From: Nannocystis pusilla
GTDB taxonomy: Bacteria; Myxococcota_A; Polyangia; Nannocystales; Nannocystaceae
DNA length: 64,000 nt
NCBI RefSeq assembly: GCF_026626665.1
Contig: NZ_JAPNKE010000002.1
Coordinates: 3,287,204 to 3,351,203 of the forward strand
Reading direction: 5' to 3'
The translations under genes and the position numbers were made by a program. Every line of letters starts with the position of its first letter. Within the stretch, counting starts at the first letter, position 1. The notes below the pieces were generated by a model. That model ran no database searches. It was not told where the DNA came from and saw nothing but the letters and a program-made list of their open reading frames with translations. Below, piece after piece: positions 16,829 to 25,085 of this stretch.

Positions 16829-17832
16829 TGACCGTAGAAGGCGCGACGGATCGCGCGGACGATCTGCCGCGCCTGCTCGCGGTCGTCGGCCCGACCGCGT
16901 CTGGAAAATCACGCCTCGCGGTCGCGCTCGCGGAGCGCCTGCACCTGCCGATCTTCTGCTGCGACTCGGTGCAGATCTATCGCGGCCTCGACATCGGCTC
17001 GGCGAAGGTCGACGCCGCCACGCGCGAACGCGTCCCGCATCACCTGCTCGACCTCGTCGAGCCCGACGCCGAGTTCAGCGCGGGGGACTACCAGGAGGCC
17101 GCGTGGCAATTGCTCGCGCAACGCCCGGGCCTGTTCGCCGGCGGCACCGGCTTTTACCTGCGCGCAGTCGCGTACACGTACAGCGGCGCCGATCCGCAGG
17201 CCGACGCCCCCGCGAGCGATCCGCGGCGCGCGAGCTTCACTGCGCAGTGGGAAGCAAGCGAGCGCGAGCACGCGGGCGCCGTACACGCGGAGCTGCAGCG
17301 CCGCGATCCCCAGGCCGCAGCCGCGATTCACCCGCGCAACGTCGTGCGCGCCCTGCGAGCGCTGTGGCTGTGCGAAGCGCACGAAAGGCCCGTGAGCCTC
17401 GTCCGCGCCGAAGATCCGCCGCGTGCGCGAGCTCGCCTCGCCACCGTGGTCCTCGAGCCCGACTTCACCGCTCTGGACCGCGCGATCGATGACCGCTGCG
17501 ACGCGATGATCCGCGCCGGCCTCGTCGCCGAGGTGTCCAACCTCGTCGCTGCTGGGTATGATTCGCGCCATCGAAGCATGCGAAGCCTCGGCTACCGCCA
17601 GATCCTCGACCACCTCGCCGGCCAGAGCCTCGGCGACGCCGTCGCCGCCATCAAGCAGGAGACGCGGCGCTACGCCCGGCGCCAGCGCACCTACTTCCGC
17701 AATCAGCTGACGGCGGCGCGCACGATCGCGGTCTCGCGGCCGATCTGGCTCTTGAGCCAGGTCGAGCTCGAGCGCCAGGCCGACACCATCGCCGCCGAGG
17801 CCGCGGCGTTCCTCGCGGGGGAGCTGACATGA
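16825..17832 (+). CDS. miaA: tRNA dimethylallyltransferase
   Basis: A 335-residue cytoplasmic enzyme that attaches a dimethylallyl group to A37 of tRNAs reading UNN codons. The P-loop VVGPTASGKS, the substrate motif CDSVQIYRGLDIGSAK, and FAGGTGFYLRA are all present. Near the C-terminus, SMRSLGYRQILDHL and RRYARRQRTYFRNQ match the family. The length is normal. Its ATG overlaps the mutL stop codon by four bases (ATGA), and its own stop overlaps the accA start in the same way, so the three genes form a translationally coupled operon. A second ATG follows directly at 16828. Confidence 0.95.
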   Translation: MMTVEGATDRADDLPRLLAVVGPTASGKSRLAVALAERLHLPIFCCDSVQIYRGLDIGSAKVDAATRERVPHHLLDLVEPDAEFSAGDYQEAAWQLLAQRPGLFAGGTGFYLRAVAYTYSGADPQADAPASDPRRASFTAQWEASEREHAGAVHAELQRRDPQAAAAIHPRNVVRALRALWLCEAHERPVSLVRAEDPPRARARLATVVLEPDFTALDRAIDDRCDAMIRAGLVAEVSNLVAAGYDSRHRSMRSLGYRQILDHLAGQSLGDAVAAIKQETRRYARRQRTYFRNQLTAARTIAVSRPIWLLSQVELERQADTIAAEAAAFLAGELT

Positions 17833-18788
17833 GCGGCAAAGTGTTGGAGTTCGAGCGCCCGATCGTGGAGCTCGAGACGAAGATCCGCGAGCTCAAGGAT
17901 CTGTCGGGCGCCGGCAGCGAGATGGCCGACGAGATCGCCAGGCTCGAGCAGAAGGCCGCGGAGCTGCAGCGCGAGCGGTTCGCCGCGCTCACGCCGTGGG
18001 AGCAGCTGCAACTCGCCAAGCACCCCGATCGCCCCTACACCCTCGACTACATCGGCGAGATCCTCACCGAATTCGTCGAGCTCAAGGGCGACCGCGCCTT
18101 CGGCGACGACCCTGCGATCGTCGGCGGCATCGCCCGCCTCGACGGCCGCTCGGTGGTGGTGCTCGGCCAGCAGAAGGGCCGCAACACCAAGGAGAACCTG
18201 CACCGCAACTTCGGGATGGCCCGCCCCGAGGGCTACCGCAAGGCCCAGCGGCTGATGAAGATGGCCGACCAGTTCGGCCTGCCGCTGCTCTGCCTCATCG
18301 ACACCGCCGGCGCCTACCCGGGCATCGGCGCCGAGGAGCGCGGCCAGGCCGAGGCCATCGCCACCTGCCTCGAGCTGATGGCCGGCCTGCGCGTGCCCTC
18401 GATCTCCGTCGTCATCGGCGAGGGCGGCTCCGGCGGCGCGCTGGCGATCGGCGTCACCGACCGGATCCTCATGCTCGAGCACGCGGTCTACTCGGTCATC
18501 TCGCCGCGCGGCTGCGCCTCGATCCTGTGGAAGGACGCCGAGGCCGAGCGCACCGCCGCCGAGCAGCTCAAGATGACCGCGCAGGACCTCGTCGGCCTCG
18601 GGATCTGCGACGAGGTCGTGCCCGAGGCGCTCGGCGGCGCCCATCGCGGGCTCCCCGCCACCGCCGCCGCGCTCCACGACGCCCTGCGCCGCCACTACGG
18701 CGAGCTCGCCGCGCTCTCGGTCCAGGACCGGCTCGAGCGGCGTTACGCCAAGTTCCGGCGCATGGGTCACGTGGAGATGCAGGCTTAA
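17829..18788 (+). CDS. accA: Acetyl-CoA carboxylase carboxyltransferase, alpha subunit
   Basis: A 319-residue subunit of the carboxyltransferase that, with AccD, transfers CO2 from carboxybiotin to acetyl-CoA in fatty-acid synthesis. The conserved core is intact: LAKHPDRPYTLDYI, FGDDPAIVGGIAR, GQQKGRNTKEN, MARPEGYRKAQRLM, IDTAGAYPGIGAEERGQ, and IGEGGSGGALAI. The Glu-rich N-terminal coiled segment is also typical. Length and start agree with the family. It overlaps miaA by four bases. The beta subunit accD is not in this window. Confidence 0.96.
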   Translation: MSGKVLEFERPIVELETKIRELKDLSGAGSEMADEIARLEQKAAELQRERFAALTPWEQLQLAKHPDRPYTLDYIGEILTEFVELKGDRAFGDDPAIVGGIARLDGRSVVVLGQQKGRNTKENLHRNFGMARPEGYRKAQRLMKMADQFGLPLLCLIDTAGAYPGIGAEERGQAEAIATCLELMAGLRVPSISVVIGEGGSGGALAIGVTDRILMLEHAVYSVISPRGCASILWKDAEAERTAAEQLKMTAQDLVGLGICDEVVPEALGGAHRGLPATAAALHDALRRHYGELAALSVQDRLERRYAKFRRMGHVEMQA

Positions 18789-18795
18789 GGTCGGC

Positions 18796-20945
18796 GTGGC
18801 GCTCTATCAGAACCTCCTGGTCCTCGCGGGGCTGATCCTCGCGATGGTCCTCCTCCGCACGATCCGTCGGCCCGGCGGGCCGCGGGTCTACGCGGCGGTG
18901 CTGGCGCTGCAGCTCGTCCTGACCTTCACCGCGATCGTCTACGAGGACAGGTACCTCGGGACAGTCGCGATCTGCCTGTGCGCGCTGACGGTGATCGCCC
19001 CCGCGGCGCTCGAGCGCGGGGCCCGACAGATGTTCGCGCTCGGGCGCCCGCGCCTGGCCGTGCGCCTGTCTGGCCTTCGGGCCATGTTGATGCCGGGCGC
19101 CGGCCTCGGGCGTCAGCAGCAGATCCTCCGCGGCTTCGCCCTCCTCGACCGCGACGGTGCCGACGCCGCCCTCGCCTACTTCCGCGGCCTCGTGGCGGCC
19201 GCCGAGGACCCGGCCGAGCTGGCCGTGATCCACGAGCAGATCGTCGCCATGCTGCTGTTCGACCACCGCTGGAGCGAGGCGGTGACGCACTACGAGAGCC
19301 ACTTCCACCCCAGCTACGCCTCGGTCCGGCCGACGCTCGCGCTCGGGATCTTGCGCGCCTTCGGCGAGCTCGGCCGTCACGACGCCGCGGCCGCGCTGCT
19401 GCGGTCGATCGAGGACGGCCCGCTCGGCAGCGAGACCGGCGCCGCCGAGCTGCTGGCCCAGGCGCGCCTCACCTTCCTCGCCCACGCCGGCGCGCTCGGG
19501 GTGGTCGAGGACGCGCTGGCGCGCGACCGCGGGCGGAGGCTCGGCCTGTCCCCGGGGACAGCCACGCTCTTCCTCGGCATCGCCGCCGCCCGCGCCGGGG
19601 ACCCGGTCCGCGCCGACGCCCTGCTGCAGCAGGTCCCCGGGCTCGCGCGGCGCAGCGAGACCCGCCTCGCCGCCGCCGCCCGCACCGCCCGCGCCCACCT
19701 CGACGACCCCGCGCCGGTGTTCGAGCCCGAGCTCCACGAATTCGTCCAGGCCGTCGGCGAACGCTTCCGCGCCGCCGTCCGCGAGCGCAGCGCCACCCGC
19801 CGGCTGCAGCCGCTCTTCATGACCACCGCCCTGATCGCCGTCTCGGCCGGGTGGTACGCGATCACGCTCGCGGCCGGGTGGGCCGGCGTCGGCCTCCTGC
19901 GCGCCGGCGCCTTGACCGGCGAGCTGTGGCGCGCGGGCAGCTGGGGCCGCCTCTTCACCGCCCCGTTCGTCCACGCCGACCTCCTCGGCCTGCTGCTCGA
20001 CTGCTACTCCATCTGGCTCGCAGGACATGTCCTCGAGCGCATCCACGGCTGGGCCCGCACCGGACTCATCGCCATCCTCGGCAGCGCCGCCGGCATGTGG
20101 GCCGCCGCCGTCGCCGACCCCGATCCCGCCCAGGTGATCGGCGGCGGCAACGCCCTCGCGGTCTCGGTGCTGGTCGCCACCCTGTGGACGCTGCTGCCCG
20201 CGCGCACCCCGGGCCTGTTGTCGACGGTCCGCCGCAGCGTCGTCCTCACCCTGCTGTTCCTGCTCGGCGCCCACGTGTTCGCCTGCATCCCCGGGGTCTA
20301 CGGCCTGCGCTCGACGCCCCTGTCTCTCGGGACAGCCGCCTTCGTCGCCTCGGTCCTCACCCTGCTGATGCCGCCGACCCTGCCCGGCTGGACCCGCCGC
20401 CCGCTCGCCGCCCTGTGCCTGGCGGCGATCGCCGTCGTCGGCCTCGGCGCCGTCCAGGTCGCGCGCGAGGACCCGATCGCCTTCGCCGCCGCCCACCGCG
20501 ACCGCCGCGTCAGCGAGAACGGCGTCGCCCTCGCCTTGCCCGCCAGCTTCGAGCGCGTCGAGGCCGAGGATCGCCGCCACCCGCTGCTGAAGGTGTTCCC
20601 CGGCTGGCTCGACACCCAGGCGCTGCGCGGCGGTTACCTCGTCCAGTTCGTCGTCGTCCCCGACGCCCCGGCCGAGGGCAGCGCCCTGTTCGCCCTCGCC
20701 CCCGCCCTCGCGCGCGAGCTCGTCATCCGCCCGGAGGACGCGCCCGCCCCGGCCTTCGCCGGCTTCGTCAACTACACCCTGCAGCGCAACGGCGAGACGA
20801 TCGCGCGGGTCGTCGAGCGCCGCCTCGGCGACCACGCCGTGCTCTTGCTGGCCGCCCCCGCGTCCGCCCTCGACCCCGCCCCCGCCCTCTACTCGGCGAT
20901 CCTCGGCGACGCCGCGCTCGCCGACTACATACGCTGGCCGCGGCC
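18796..20945 (+). CDS. Rhomboid-like membrane protein with helical repeat domain, 3' end unresolved
   Basis: This protein starts with two membrane helices, followed by an alpha-helical repeat stretch (residues about 100-310; QQQILRGFALLDRDGADAALAYFRGLVAAAEDP). It then has a multi-helix membrane domain with rhomboid layout (WGRLFTAPFVHADLLGLLLDCYSIWLAGHVLERIHG, then VIGGGNALAVSVLVATLW) and a soluble C-terminal domain. The rhomboid serine motif GxSG reads GGGNA, so the nucleophile is missing and a non-proteolytic role is likely. A GTG at 18796 follows accA by 7 bases. The frame stays open well beyond 20945 but stops looking like protein there, so a frameshift probably hides the true end. An in-frame GGACATGTCC core is at about 20022. 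Confidence 0.65.
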
Positions 20946-21037
20946 GCGCTGGACTCGGCGCTTTTCGGTGACGCGGCCCGCCGAGCGAGGCCACGCTGGC
21001 GGCGCTCCTCGGCGACGCGGCGCGCCTCGACCGAGGC

Positions 21038-21043
21038 TACCCT
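21038..21043 (+). promoter_or_regulatory. -10 element TACCCT
   Basis: It ends 6 bases before the GTG at 21050, consistent with a leaderless transcript, and supports a separate gene start here. Confidence 0.5.
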
Positions 21044-21049
21044 GTCCGC

Positions 21050-21584
21050 GTGCAGCTCGTCATCGATCGCCTGTGGGACGGCAGCGCAGCGGCCCCGTCC
21101 GAGCGGATCTTCCTCGACCTCCACGCTCGCGCCGGCGCGCTCGAGATCGCCGTCGACGCCCCGTTCCACGACGACCCACCGCCACCTGCCCCATCTGGCT
21201 CGACCCCGGCCTGTGGAATTTCGAGGTCGTCGAGCTGTTCCTCCACGCGCCCGACGATCGCTACCTCGAGCTCGAGTTCGGCCCCCACGGCCACTCCCTC
21301 GCGCTCCAGCTCCACGGCGTCCGCAACCTCGTCGCCACCGTCGACGTCGCGTTCGTCGCCGAGCCGCCGGCGAACGGCCGCTGGCGCGGTCGCGCCGTCG
21401 TCTCTCCGGACCTCTTGCCCCCGGCCTCGCCCGCTGGAACGCCCACGCGATCCACGGCCAGGGCGAGGCCCGCCGCTACCTCTCGGCCATCCCCGCCGCC
21501 GGCGCGCGCCCGGACTTCCACCGCCCGGACGTCACCGGCTCGCTCGACCCGGCCCTCCTGCGCAAACTGTCCCTACGGACATGA
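21050..21584 (+). CDS. DOMON-like domain protein, two frameshifts
   Basis: Read across three frames, this locus gives a continuous protein of about 178 residues: MQLVIDRLWDGSAAAPSERI with PFHDDPPPPAPSGSTP in the first frame, GLWNFEVVELFLHAPDDRYL with FGPHGHSLALQLHGVRNLV in the second, and GLARWNAHAIHGQGEARRYL with PDFHRP in the third. The pattern resembles DOMON-like / carbohydrate-binding-9-like proteins of unknown ligand. The breaks lie at CCCC 21204-21207 and CCCCC 21418-21422, each explained by one missing C; a sequence error is the simplest explanation. The stop codon TGA (21582-21584) lies within a palindrome copy (GGACATGA). The start is a GTG after TACCCT. Confidence 0.65.
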
Positions 21585-21642
21585 CGCAACGCGCATGCTC
21601 TTCAGGACATGCGCTATCGAGCATGTTCTGAAGAACATGCCC
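21568..21642. repeat. Palindrome cluster in convergent gap
   Basis: CTGTCCCTACGGACATG, then TTCAGGACATGC with GCATGTTCTGAA as a near-perfect 12-base stem, lie between converging genes. The cluster includes the stop codon of the DOMON-like gene. Confidence 0.8.
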
Positions 21643-21647
21643 CGCGC

Positions 21648-22262
21648 TCAGCCCGCGGCCTTGCGGATCGCCTCGCGGAACACCGCCTCCGGCTGGGCCC
21701 CCGAGATCGCCGCGCGGCCGTCGAAGATGAACAGCGGCACCCCGCGGACCCCGCTGCGGGCCGCGTGTTCGGCCTCCTGGCGGGTCTGCGCCAGCTCCTC
21801 GGCGTCGCTCGTCAGCCGCGCCACCTCTTCGGCCGAAAATCCGTGCGGCCCCGCGATCTCCGCCAGCACCGCCGGGTCGGCGACATTCTTGCCCTCGAGG
21901 AAGTACGCCCCGAACAGCGCCCGCGACAGCGCTCGCTGGCTCCCTCGCGCCTCCGCGTGGCGCAGCAGCGTGTGCGCGCGCAGCGTCGGGTAGCCCATGC
22001 GCACCTTCGTGAAGTCGAGCGGGATGCCCGTCTCCCGGGCCGCGCGCTCGACGTTGGCGAACGCCGGCGTCGGGTCGCCGCCGAACTTCTGGCGCAGGCG
22101 CTCGCGCAGGTCCGTCCCGCTGTCCGGCCCGTCGGGGTCGAGCAGGTACGGGTGCAGCGTCACGGTCGCCTCGGCCTTCGTCTCGGCCAGCGCGCGCTCG
22201 AGCCGCTCGATGCCGATGAAGCACCACGGGCAGGCGATGTCGGACACGACGTCGATGTGCAT
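21648..22262 (-). CDS. DsbA-family FrnE-like oxidoreductase
   Basis: A 204-residue thioredoxin-fold protein without a signal peptide. The active site is CPWC (SDIACPWCFIG) at the first helix, the cis-Pro is in GVRGVPLFIFD, and the helical insert matches the FrnE / 2-hydroxychromene-2-carboxylate isomerase-like group. It probably acts as a cytoplasmic disulfide oxidoreductase or isomerase. AAGGAG about 9 bases before the ATG at 22262 is a good ribosome-binding site. Upstream on the same strand, after 13 bases, lies the GST gene, so the pair is probably one transcript with a shared redox theme. Confidence 0.85.
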   Translation of the reverse strand: MHIDVVSDIACPWCFIGIERLERALAETKAEATVTLHPYLLDPDGPDSGTDLRERLRQKFGGDPTPAFANVERAARETGIPLDFTKVRMGYPTLRAHTLLRHAEARGSQRALSRALFGAYFLEGKNVADPAVLAEIAGPHGFSAEEVARLTSDAEELAQTRQEAEHAARSGVRGVPLFIFDGRAAISGAQPEAVFREAIRKAAG

Positions 22263-22275
22263 GGTTCGCGCTCCT

Positions 22276-22934
22276 TCAGCTCGCCGGGCGGACCTTCGCC
22301 ATGTAGCTGTTCTTGTCGGCCAGCAGCTTCATGAACCGCTCCGGGAAGTCCTCGGCCACCGACGACGTCACCGACGGCCGGCTCGCCAGGCGCCGCGCCC
22401 ACGCCTCGACCTTCGAGCCGGCGGCCCAGAACGCCCAGCCCGTGCGGGCCGCGAGCAGCGCGAAGCGGAACATCGCCGGCGCGACCGCCACCTCGACCAG
22501 CTTGAACTCGTCGCCCGCCAGGTCGCCCTTCTTCAGCGCCTCGTCGTAGCGGGCCAGCGTCGCGGTCACGGTCTTCGCCGCCGCCTCGAAGTCCGCCTGC
22601 GTCGCCGCCGTCATCACGCGGTACTGGCCCATCAGCAGCTCGCTCGCCACGTCGACCCACGCCCGCTGGCGCGCCCGCGCGAACGGCTCGGTCGGGATCA
22701 CCGGCGGCGGGTGGGTCTCGTCGAGGAACTCCACGATGGCCGCCGACTCGAACAGCGGCGTGCCGTCGGCCACCAGCACCGGCACCTTGCCGCGCGGCGA
22801 CAGGGCCAGAAACCACTCCGGCTTGGCGTCGAGGTCGACGTCGCGGCGGGTGTACTCGACCCCTTCTCGCGCAGCATGATGCAGGCGCGGTGGACGAACG
22901 GGCACAGGGCGTGGCTGATCAGCTCGAGCTGCAT
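22276..22934 (-). CDS. Glutathione S-transferase family protein, one frameshift
   Basis: Read across one break, the protein has about 219 residues. The thioredoxin-like N-terminal domain is MQLELISHALCPFVHRACIM, GVEYTRRDVDLDAKPEWF, and SPRGKVPVLVADG with LFESAAIVEFLDE; the helical C-terminal domain follows. The CPF near the N-terminus suggests a Cys-type (omega- or glutaredoxin-like) enzyme acting on glutathione mixed disulfides. The break lies at about 22860 in a GGGG/GGG run (GAGAAGGGGTCGAG); one extra G restores the frame, and the locus length is consistent with one missing base. A GGAGG site precedes the ATG at 22934. Confidence 0.8.
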
Positions 22935-22952
22935 CGGAGTCCTCCGGGGCGT

Positions 22953-22999
22953 TTCGACATGTCTGAAAGGACATGCACCTTCGCGCATGTCCTGAAAAC
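22953..22999. repeat. Palindromes downstream of lipA
   Basis: An exact GACATGTC core is at 22955. It is followed by the arms AGGACATGC / GCATGTCCT, which form a 9-base-pair stem. The element lies between the lipA stop codon and the start of the next gene on the same strand. Confidence 0.75.
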
Positions 23000-23004
23000 C
23001 ATCC

Positions 23005-23964
<960 letters not shown>

Positions 23965-23970
23965 GCGCAA

Positions 23971-23976
23971 GGCATA
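23971..23976 (-). promoter_or_regulatory. -10 element TATGCC before lipA
   Basis: It ends 6 bases before the GTG at 23964. Confidence 0.45.
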
Positions 23977-23990
23977 GCACGCGGCGACCT

Positions 23991-24990
23991 CTACAGCTCG
24001 AGCTCGCCGCGCACGTTCTCGTGCCCTTGCAGGCGTTCCAGCGCCGCGGTGAGCTCGGGGTCGGTCGCGGTGGGGAGGCGCACGTCGAGCGTCACCAGCA
24101 GGTCGCCGACCTCGGCGTTCGGCGGCGCGATGCCCTTCCCCTTGAGCCGCAGCGTCTGCCCGTTCTGGCTCCCGGGCTTCAGCTTGAGCGTCACCGGCCC
24201 GGCCGGCGTCGGCACGTCGACCGGCCCGCCGCGCACCGCCTCGAGCGCGGTCACGGGCAGGCTCATCTGCAGGTTGTTGCCGTCGCGCTTGAGGCGCGGG
24301 TGCGGCGCGACCCTCACCGTCAGGAGGATGTCGCCCGCCGGGTCGCCCGGGCCGCCCTGACCGCGCAGCCGCAGCTTGCCGCCGTCGCTTATCCCCGGCG
24401 GCACCTTGACGTCGAGCGTGCGCGCCCGCCCTCCTGCGACTCGATGCGCAGCGGGATCACGGCCCCGCGCAGCATCTGCGAGAAGTCGATCGTGATCTCG
24501 CCCTCGATGTCGTGGCCGCGCGTGCTGACCGGGCGCCGGCCCGCGCGCGCCGCCGGGTCGACGACGCGGCCGCCGCCGAACAGCTGCGACAGCAGGTCGT
24601 CGAACGACACCCCGCGCGCGTCGCCGAAGTTCTGGAAGTTGAAGTGGCCGTCGGCGTCGAACCCGCCCCCGCCGAACCCCGCGGGACCGGCCGTGCGCCT
24701 GCGCCCGCCCCGCCGCGCGTCGCCTGCTGGTACGCCCGCGCGCGCTCGGGATCGAAGCCCTGAGTGAGGCTCATGTCGCCGAACTCGTCGTAGTTCTTGC
24801 GCCGCTGAGCGTCGCCCAGCACCTCGTAGGCGCCGGACACCTCTTTGAACTTCTCCTCCGCCTTCTTGTCGCCCGGGTTCTTGTCCGGGTGAAGCTGTTG
24901 AGTCAGCTTGCGGAACGCCCGCTTGATCTCTTTCTCGTCGGCAGTGCGCGGCACGCCCAGGACTGAGTACAGGTCCTTCACGGCAGGCAT
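23991..24990 (-). CDS. DnaJ-class B (CbpA-like) co-chaperone, two frameshifts
   Basis: Read across two breaks, the protein has about 333 residues. The J domain at the start (KDLYSVLGVPRTADEKEIKR, LHPDKNPGDKKAEEK) contains the HPD motif that stimulates DnaK. A Gly/Phe-rich linker (GFGGGGFDADGHFNFQNFGD) follows, then the C-terminal substrate-binding domains (GEITIDFSQMLRG; GGKLRLRGQGGPGDPAGDI; LPTATDPELTAALERL). No CxxCxGxG zinc finger is present, so this is the class B / CbpA type. Breaks near 24685 and 24420 are each explained by one missing base in G/C runs. The start at 24990 matches the family. The gene is divergent from the radical SAM gene. Confidence 0.85.
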
Positions 24991-25085
24991 TCTTGGGTCA
25001 CGGGCGGCCCTCGGCAAGGGGGCGGTGCGCCCGGCGCGGCTGCAGTGGTGCGGGGCCGCCGTTTCGGCTAAAAGGGCGGTTCGTC

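Noticed and set aside
13571..16912. A long open frame on the minus strand antisense to mutL (over 1100 codons)
   Set aside because: High GC leaves antisense frames open; it has no domain pattern, whereas the plus strand encodes unmistakable MutL domains.
20946..21049. Continuation of the rhomboid-like protein through a chain of four frameshifts into the DOMON-like gene
   Set aside because: A good -10 (TACCCT) and GTG start at 21050 and a change of protein family argue for two genes; only the exact end of the first is unresolved.
23991..24990. Programmed ribosomal frameshifting considered for the dnaJ-like and pyc loci
   Set aside because: No slippery heptamer with downstream structure, and many unrelated genes in the window show the same G/C-run breaks, which points to sequence error.
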